8,867 nt of DNA, taken from NCBI GenBank assembly GCA_029864805.1, contig JAOTSS010000070.1, positions 1 through 8,867 on the forward strand. The letters run 5' to 3'. The stretch's first letter is position 1. Each line of letters begins with the position of its first letter. Of this stretch, positions 1 to 4,345 are shown in pieces. This DNA comes from Candidatus Nitrosopumilus sp. Its GTDB lineage: Archaea > Thermoproteota > Nitrososphaeria > Nitrososphaerales > Nitrosopumilaceae. Under the pieces are notes generated by a model, which searched no databases, was not told the DNA's origin, and was given only the letters and a program-made list of their open reading frames with translations. A program made the translations under genes and the position numbers.

Positions 1-979
1 TTCCCTTGTTTGTAGTGTATCTTGCCTCAATGTCTCCCTTGTGACCCATAAAGAACTGCCTGTATGCATGAGTCATCTTTCCATGGCTTTCTGCAAGTAA
101 TAGTTGTGTGTCAAAATATGCTCGTAAAACATATGGTCTTGCTTTTGTTATGCTCCATATTGCTTTTCTAATGTCTGATGTAATTCGTGGTGTTGTGATA
201 AAGCTGGATTGATTTTGAATTTTGTATCTTCTCCTAGAGTGATATCCTTGCTTCAAAGATATGACCGGTGAATGTAAAGTAAGTTTTTCACCAGCTGAAA
301 TCCTTTTTCTCAGATAGCCTAGAACATACTCACAGCCTTCTGATGGCAAGAATGTAAAGTACTTGTTTTTTGTCTTGCTAAGTGATGCCCTTACTATTAC
401 CATTGCAGGAACATGTGCAAAACTAATTGACTTGCCATCTGGTTCTATTACCAAGTCAGGCAGATCAGCTAGCTTGATACCATCTGTACCATCATAATTT
501 CCCATTACCTGCGGTCTTATTCCTGAAAAGGCCATCAAACTGATACTAGAACGAGTTCTAGGACTTGACACATTTAGAATGGACTGCAGCTGTGTCTTTG
601 TTGGTACTTGTTCATCTTGTATGTTTACTGGAATTCCGGCATTTGCAATCTTTATCTTTCTTTTTAGCTCGATATAGTTGAATATCAACCATGACTTTAT
701 TGACTTTAGTATTCCTTCAATATAGTTTGGTGCATAGTTTTGTGATTCCAACCAGGATACATGATCAAGTAACATGTCTTCTATCCTTATGACATCTTTC
801 TTTCCAATCTTTACAAGCTTGGCAGGTGTAGTGTTTGTTCTGTAACAGAATAGATTCAGTCTGCGTAATCTAATGTCTGCATTTAGCTTGCTACCTCTGC
901 TTGTGTTCTGGTACCAACGCCTGACGTTATCATCTTGCAGAAGATCTTTTGTTGCAGGTTTTCTCTCCTTTTCAGACAT
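1..979 (-). CDS. Tyrosine recombinase (phage-type integrase), C-terminus cut by window edge
   Basis: An open frame of 326 codons with no stop runs off the left edge. It encodes a tyrosine recombinase, which would cut and rejoin DNA through a 3'-phosphotyrosine. Residues about 12-100 look like the helical core-binding domain (NVRRWYQNTSRG, then IRLRRLNLF). The catalytic domain follows from about 125. Candidate active-site residues are Arg155 (FSGIRPQ), Lys202 or Lys204 (SKTKNKYFTFLP), Arg286 (RPYVLRAYFDTQL), His313 (MGHKG) and nucleophile Tyr321 (IEARYTTNK). Tyr283 stands where many relatives have the first His of HxxR. The ATG at 979 has GGAG seven bases upstream; an alternative ATG at 1000 lacks an obvious ribosome site, and a stop lies just above it. 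The gene sits 62 bases past the 3' end of a same-strand tRNA, as expected for an integrated element's own integrase. Lysine is mostly AAG, unlike the neighbouring gene. Function is confident; whether the element is mobile cannot be seen. Confidence 0.9.
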   Translation of the reverse strand, partial: MSEKERKPATKDLLQDDNVRRWYQNTSRGSKLNADIRLRRLNLFCYRTNTTPAKLVKIGKKDVIRIEDMLLDHVSWLESQNYAPNYIEGILKSIKSWLIFNYIELKRKIKIANAGIPVNIQDEQVPTKTQLQSILNVSSPRTRSSISLMAFSGIRPQVMGNYDGTDGIKLADLPDLVIEPDGKSISFAHVPAMVIVRASLSKTKNKYFTFLPSEGCEYVLGYLRKRISAGEKLTLHSPVISLKQGYHSRRRYKIQNQSSFITTPRITSDIRKAIWSITKARPYVLRAYFDTQLLLAESHGKMTHAYRQFFMGHKGDIEARYTTNKG

Positions 980-1041
980 TATTTTTCTCCATAATATCAT
1001 ATTTCATTTCTTTAAGAGCAGGTCTCGAATACTGGAGAATA

Positions 1042-1062
1042 TGGGCCCGAAGGGCTTCGATC
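1042..1062 (-). other. Putative attachment site at the tRNA 3' end
   Basis: This is the 3' part of the CAU tRNA gene, which faces the integrase. Tyrosine integrases commonly recombine in the T-arm and acceptor 3' half of tRNA genes and leave the tRNA intact beside the int gene. The stretch contains a short inverted repeat, CGAAG/CTTCG with a 2-bp centre (1048-1059), spanning the T-stem 3' strand and the start of the acceptor 3' strand. The partner copy would lie outside the window, so the site and its exact limits are inferred. Confidence 0.4.
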
Positions 1063-1115
1063 CCTTGGCTCACCGGTTATGAGCCGGTTACTCTACCAAG
1101 CTGAGTTACGGGCCC
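1042..1115 (-). tRNA. tRNA with CAU anticodon (elongator Met or Ile2)
   Basis: A complete 74-nt cloverleaf reads on the minus strand: acceptor GGGCCCG/CGGGCCC, D-stem ACTC/GAGT, anticodon stem ACCGG/CCGGT around loop CTCATAA (anticodon CAU at 1081-1079), 5-nt variable loop, T-stem AAGGG/CCCTT and discriminator A. CCA is not encoded. The initiator is excluded by the G1-C72 pair and by the absence of three consecutive G-C pairs next to the anticodon loop. It could be elongator tRNA-Met or the AUA-reading tRNA-Ile2, whose C34 becomes agmatidine in archaea; I cannot choose from the sequence alone. The T-loop is ATCGAAG, so position 54 is A instead of the nearly universal T. The integrase gene lies directly downstream, making this a likely integration target. 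Confidence 0.93.
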
Positions 1116-1139
1116 TAAGCAGATCAATCTATTCTTAGG

Positions 1140-1147
1140 TTTAAAAT
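1140..1147 (-). promoter_or_regulatory. TATA-like box for the CAU tRNA
   Basis: The minus-strand sequence ATTTTAAA is centred about 28 bases upstream of the tRNA 5' end (1115). This is the usual position of an archaeal TATA box when transcription starts at or near the mature tRNA end. It sits about 10 bases beyond the stop of the upstream gene. I see no T-run after the tRNA, so transcripts could continue into the integrase gene. Confidence 0.55.
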
Positions 1148-1156
1148 GTTATGAGA

Positions 1157-1789
1157 TTAACAATATTCTTCATAACAACTATCAAGCAACAAGTTTTGTG
1201 CAGAAATAGATTTATCTGCAATTTCAATTAAGTTGTTTGAATCAGCTGAAGATTTTTCCAAAATATTTCTCCATGATGCAGCATGTCGAATATCAGCTTC
1301 TGTATGGAGTTTAAAGTATTCTGTAGCTTCATGACTTGTTAAACCATAAAATTCAGCCAATCCATCAAGTTTTGTTTGACTAATTTTTGGAATTTCTTTT
1401 TCAAATGCATACATTGCACATGCACCACCTTCAAAAGTATTCATTAATTCATTCAGATCAGATACCGCTTTTTGAGTTTTTGATGTTCCAACATATGAAA
1501 TTAATTCATCTTCAGAAATACCGAGTTCCCCTGCAAAGGCAAGCCATGGTTTTATATGATCAGTTTCTTCTTGTTGGTTTTCAACTAATTCGGTAACAAC
1601 TGTATCTGGTGCTTTCTCAATAATAGGAGTCATGAAATTTGGAACAGCTTTTACAAGCTGAAAATATTCTTTGGAATAACCTGCTAAAGATTCTTGAGTT
1701 AATTTTCCATCAGACCACATTTGATAGAATGGGTGTTTTAGTAAACTTCTTTCTTCAATCATCACATCAATTTTTTTAATTATATTCAT
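1157..1789 (-). CDS. TenA/PqqC superfamily, CADD-like heme-oxygenase-fold protein
   Basis: A 210-residue, probably soluble, helical protein of the heme-oxygenase-like fold. It resembles the CADD branch (Chlamydia CADD and Nitrosomonas relatives, linked to p-aminobenzoate formation without the chorismate route) more than the thiaminase TenA. Matching points, compared with CADD from memory, are KHPFYQMWSDGKL (Tyr22 at the place of CADD's self-sacrificed tyrosine), AMYAFEKEIPK (Glu130, metal ligand), Lys140 at the place of its active lysine, and HTEADIRH (His162, Asp166, His169, with the ligand spacing of the di-metal site). His78 is a further ligand; the first Glu ligand is less clear (Glu70 or Glu74). 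The ATG is preceded by GGAG at seven bases. The gene diverges from tRNA-Glu across 80 bases. Family is confident; pABA synthesis is inference, and older annotations call such genes TenA-type regulators. All lysines I read in it use AAA. Confidence 0.82.
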   Translation of the reverse strand: MNIIKKIDVMIEERSLLKHPFYQMWSDGKLTQESLAGYSKEYFQLVKAVPNFMTPIIEKAPDTVVTELVENQQEETDHIKPWLAFAGELGISEDELISYVGTSKTQKAVSDLNELMNTFEGGACAMYAFEKEIPKISQTKLDGLAEFYGLTSHEATEYFKLHTEADIRHAASWRNILEKSSADSNNLIEIADKSISAQNLLLDSCYEEYC

Positions 1790-1837
1790 GTTTCATCTCC
1801 TAAATCGCCAATAAAAAAATCTTTGTTGTTTACAAAA

Positions 1838-1848
1838 GATTTTATGGT
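1838..1848. promoter_or_regulatory. Shared TATA-like box in the divergent tenA-like / tRNA-Glu spacer
   Basis: On the plus strand TTTTATGG (1840-1847) is centred about 27 bases before the first base of tRNA-Glu, the normal TATA position. Read on the minus strand the same bases are ACCATAAAATC, also a good TATA-like sequence, which would start a transcript near 1812-1815 and leave a roughly 25-base leader carrying the GGAG site of the CADD-like gene. A second AT tract at 1811-1820 could serve the minus-strand gene instead. Both assignments rest on position and composition only. Confidence 0.45.
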
Positions 1849-1869
1849 CAAAACACTGAATTTTTTTGG

Positions 1870-1963
1870 GTTCCAGTGGTGTAGACCGGTCAAGCATACT
1901 GCCCTTTCAAGGCAGTGATCCCGGGTTCAAAATCAAACGATGAAAATCCCGGCTGGAGCACCA
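1870..1963 (+). tRNA. tRNA-Glu (UUC) with a T-loop intron and encoded CCA
   Basis: The acceptor stem is GTTCCAG/CTGGAGC (one G-T pair), followed by discriminator A and an encoded CCA at 1961-1963. The anticodon stem CTGCC/GGCAG encloses loop CTTTCAA, giving anticodon TTC at 1906-1908. The T-stem is CCGGG/CCCGG, but the loop between its strands is 22 nt instead of 7. Removing 1932-1946 restores a standard TTCAAAT loop, so the gene carries a 15-nt intron between tRNA positions 59 and 60. The D-stem is weak, as in many tRNA-Glu genes. A TATA-like box lies about 27 bases upstream. The isoprenyl synthase gene starts 14 bases after the CCA, so the two may share a transcript. Confidence 0.93.
1932..1946 (+). 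other. tRNA-Glu intron, 15 nt, T-loop position 59/60
   Basis: The intron lies inside a bulge-helix-bulge fold, the substrate of the archaeal splicing endonuclease. The T-stem CCGGG/CCCGG leads into a 4-bp helix TTCA (1926-1929)/TGAA (1941-1944). It is flanked by a 3-nt bulge AAA (1930-1932) on the 5' side and AAT (1945-1947) on the 3' side. Cutting each bulge after its second base releases exactly 1932-1946 and rejoins TTCAAA to T. The remaining interior TC/GA pairing is minimal, so this is a relaxed form of the motif. Confidence 0.85.
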
Positions 1964-1977
1964 AGATTTATTTACTA

Positions 1978-2856
1978 ATGACAAAGTTTTTTGATCAGGC
2001 AATTTTGGACAGGAAAAATATTGAAATTAATCCACTACTTGAAACCTATGGAAAGTATATTGAAGAAATTGACAATGCATTAGACAATGAGCTTTCTCTT
2101 TATTCTGAATCAGAGTTCATTGAACCATTAAAATATTCATTAGAGGGTGGAAAACGAATTAGGCCGATTATTTTGACTCTTGCAGCTGAGAGTGTAGGAA
2201 AAGTTGATGAAAACACATGGTCAGCATCTTGTGCTGTTGAATTTTTGCATATGGAGTCAATCATTCATGACGACATTATTGATAATGAAACTATGAGAAG
2301 GCAAAAAGAACCATTTCATATCAAATATGGTTACAATACTAGTGTGCTTACAGGAGACTTTGTTTTAGGATTAATTCTTGCAATATCTTCAAGATTAGAT
2401 AATGCAAGAATTACAAAAGATTTAGCCACAACTGCCATGTTGATGAGTGAAGGAGAAATAATTGAGAACAGATTAGAAACCAGCGAGGATGTTACATTTG
2501 ATGATTATCTCAAAGTAATTGAATATAAAACAGCAACTGCGTTTGAGGCAGCAGCAAGAATAGGGGCAATCATTGCAAATGGAACCGAAGAACAGATTGA
2601 AGCATTGACGGAATATGGAAAAAATATTGGAATTGCATATCAAATTAGAGATGATTTGTTAGATTGGAAAAATGAAGATAAGTTGTTTAATTTATTAATC
2701 AAAAAAAGCTCCGACCCAAGAGATGTTTTTAATAAAATGGAAGAGTTGTTAAAAGAATATTCTGAAAAAGCAAGAGTAGGTTTAAGAAAAATTCCTGACA
2801 ATGACGCAAAAATAAACCTAGATAATTTGATTAAATTTACTTCATTTAAGGCATAA
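1978..2856 (+). CDS. Short isoprenyl diphosphate synthase (polyprenyl synthetase family)
   Basis: A 292-residue trans-prenyltransferase, which condenses isopentenyl diphosphate with an allylic diphosphate to build isoprenoid chains for archaeal lipids or quinone tails. Visible motifs are GGKRIRP (57-63), first Asp-rich motif DDIID (98-102) followed by MRR, Lys184-Thr185 with FEAAARIGA, Gln222, and second Asp-rich motif DDLLD (225-229). The conserved GKxxGxD...GKxT segment that normally follows the second Asp-rich motif is absent; the chain passes directly to a charged tail. This explains a length below the usual 310-330. Glu95 stands five residues before the first Asp motif, a chain-length position that usually holds an aromatic or small residue. 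The frame is open upstream to a GTG at 1915, but that lies inside the tRNA, so ATG 1978 is chosen. There is no ribosome site at normal spacing. The 3' end overlaps nuoN by 11 bp, tail-to-tail. Product length and activity cannot be predicted. Confidence 0.85.
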   Translation: MTKFFDQAILDRKNIEINPLLETYGKYIEEIDNALDNELSLYSESEFIEPLKYSLEGGKRIRPIILTLAAESVGKVDENTWSASCAVEFLHMESIIHDDIIDNETMRRQKEPFHIKYGYNTSVLTGDFVLGLILAISSRLDNARITKDLATTAMLMSEGEIIENRLETSEDVTFDDYLKVIEYKTATAFEAAARIGAIIANGTEEQIEALTEYGKNIGIAYQIRDDLLDWKNEDKLFNLLIKKSSDPRDVFNKMEELLKEYSEKARVGLRKIPDNDAKINLDNLIKFTSFKA

Positions 2857-4330
2857 GGCCTAAACTAATTACTGGTGTTGCAAATTCTACAAATTTAATT
2901 AATGGTTCTGGATATACACCAAATCCTACTAAGAAAATTGTCGAGAAGATCATAACTGCGATAATAGATTTTGGTTCTGCAACTCTTTTTTCTGTTTCGC
3001 CCTCAAAGTACATTTTTCGTGTAATCCAACCATAATAAGCAAGAGATAATGCACTGTTAAGAACTCCTGCAATTGCAAGCCATGGAGCCCACCATAATGC
3101 AGAACTTGCATCTAATGCACTACCAAATAACATCAGTTTACTCCAAAACCCTGAAAGTGGGGGAATTCCAGCTAATGCAAATAATGCAATTACTAAACCT
3201 AGAGCAGTGATTGGCATTCTTCTTCCAAGTCCTTTGAGTTTATCAATATTAGTGACAGCAAGAGTTGTTACAATTCCTGCAATTGCAATGAATGCTGCTC
3301 CTTTCATTACTGCATGGTTCATGATTTGATACAAAGATCCTTGTAATCCAAGGGAGCTATGTGGTGCAACTGCAAGACCTATCAAGATGTATCCTGCATG
3401 TGCAATACTGGAATATGCTAGCATTCTTGAAAGATTCTTTTGCATGATTGCAGCAACATTTCCTATAGTCATTGTCATCACAGCAATGATACCGAGGGCT
3501 AATGTCCAATCAAGATTTAGAACTACCATGCCCAGAATTACAATTCTTATGGAAGCTGCAAATCCAGCTTTCTTGGTTGCTGCTGCAAGTAGTGCAGTTA
3601 TTGGTGAAGGTGCGCCTTCATAGGTATCAGGAAGCCACTGATGGAAAGGAACAAGTCCCATCTTGAATCCAAATCCTGCAATAAACATTCCGACAGAAAG
3701 TAATGCAAGAGGCAACAAAGATGGATCGAGTGTTGAGTAACCTTGAATCACCTCACCAATATTTGTAGAGCCGGTTAATCCATAAGAAATAGAAATTCCG
3801 TAAACTATAATTGCAGATGATAATGCGCCAAACAAGAAATATTTTAGAGCGGCCTCATTTGAGCTTGGATTCTTTTTCATAAATCCAACCAAGACATACG
3901 TTGGGATACTCATAAGTTCCCACGCAACAAACAACATAACTAAATCTGTAGAGTATGCCACTAACACCATACCAATTGTTGCAAGTAGAATTAGAGAATA
4001 GTATACAGCAGGAGAATTATGTTTTCTCATGTAATTGAAAGAACCAACTGTTGTGAACAAAGCTACAATTAACATCGCTATTGCAAAGAATCCACCAAAC
4101 GCATCATCGACTATAACATCGTCTGAGAAAAGAGCGGATGCAGAGACATTTTCGTTAATGAATTGGTATCCAACATATCCCATGGATACAATTAATGCTG
4201 CAAATGCGATTACTGCATAAAATGAATTAGAGCCTTTTTCTTTTCTTGCAATACTGATTATTGGAAGGATTACACCGACAGTGCCCAATATTGCAATTAA
4301 CACCAATGGGGTTGAAGTAATTTCTATCAA
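2846..4330 (-). CDS. nuoN: NADH-quinone oxidoreductase-like (complex I) subunit N
   Basis: A 494-residue antiporter-like membrane subunit of complex I, one of the proton-pumping units of the membrane arm, with about 14 hydrophobic segments. Family signatures are WELMSIPTYVLVG (Glu138, the TM5 glutamate), FKMGLVPFHQWLPDTYEGAP (Lys223, TM7 lysine), AATKKAGFA (Lys253/254, TM8), MLAYSSIAHAGY, and GIPPLSGFWSK (Lys398, TM12). The latter fits NuoN, where the other antiporter subunits carry Glu or Asp. The only start fitting the N-terminus is TTG at 4330; the next in-frame Met is residue 51. AGGAGA ends ten bases upstream and overlaps the nuoL stop. It is the last operon gene, 13 bases after nuoL. 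Its stop lies inside the convergent prenyl synthase gene. Confidence 0.95.
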   Translation of the reverse strand: MIEITSTPLVLIAILGTVGVILPIISIARKEKGSNSFYAVIAFAALIVSMGYVGYQFINENVSASALFSDDVIVDDAFGGFFAIAMLIVALFTTVGSFNYMRKHNSPAVYYSLILLATIGMVLVAYSTDLVMLFVAWELMSIPTYVLVGFMKKNPSSNEAALKYFLFGALSSAIIVYGISISYGLTGSTNIGEVIQGYSTLDPSLLPLALLSVGMFIAGFGFKMGLVPFHQWLPDTYEGAPSPITALLAAATKKAGFAASIRIVILGMVVLNLDWTLALGIIAVMTMTIGNVAAIMQKNLSRMLAYSSIAHAGYILIGLAVAPHSSLGLQGSLYQIMNHAVMKGAAFIAIAGIVTTLAVTNIDKLKGLGRRMPITALGLVIALFALAGIPPLSGFWSKLMLFGSALDASSALWWAPWLAIAGVLNSALSLAYYGWITRKMYFEGETEKRVAEPKSIIAVMIFSTIFLVGFGVYPEPLIKFVEFATPVISLGLMP

Positions 4331-4339
4331 GTCATCAAA

Positions 4340-4345
4340 TCTCCT
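4340..4345 (-). promoter_or_regulatory. Ribosome binding site for nuoN, overlapping the nuoL stop
   Basis: Minus-strand AGGAGA overlaps the TAG stop of nuoL (4344-4346). Between it and the TTG start lies ATG ACT TGA, a two-codon frame whose stop overlaps the TTG. Since no in-frame ATG exists nearby, this site supports the TTG start, probably with translational coupling to nuoL. Confidence 0.6.

Noticed and set aside
980..1000. Alternative integrase start at ATG 1000
   Set aside because: It lacks an obvious ribosome site, whereas ATG 979 has GGAG at seven bases; the extra seven residues resemble nothing known.
873..1082. Plus-strand 69-codon open frame across the integrase start and the CAU tRNA
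   Set aside because: It is antisense to the integrase N-terminus and runs through the tRNA; no family resemblance and no ribosome site.
1042..1115. CAU tRNA as the initiator tRNA
   Set aside because: It has G1-C72 and lacks the three consecutive G-C pairs beside the anticodon loop; only A54 recalls eukaryotic initiators.
1915..1977. Upstream extension of the prenyl synthase to a GTG at 1915
   Set aside because: These codons lie inside tRNA-Glu, including its intron and acceptor stem, so the open frame there is accidental.
3387..4220. Plus-strand open frames inside nuoN
   Set aside because: Antisense shadows of nuoN with no start signal and no recognisable domain.
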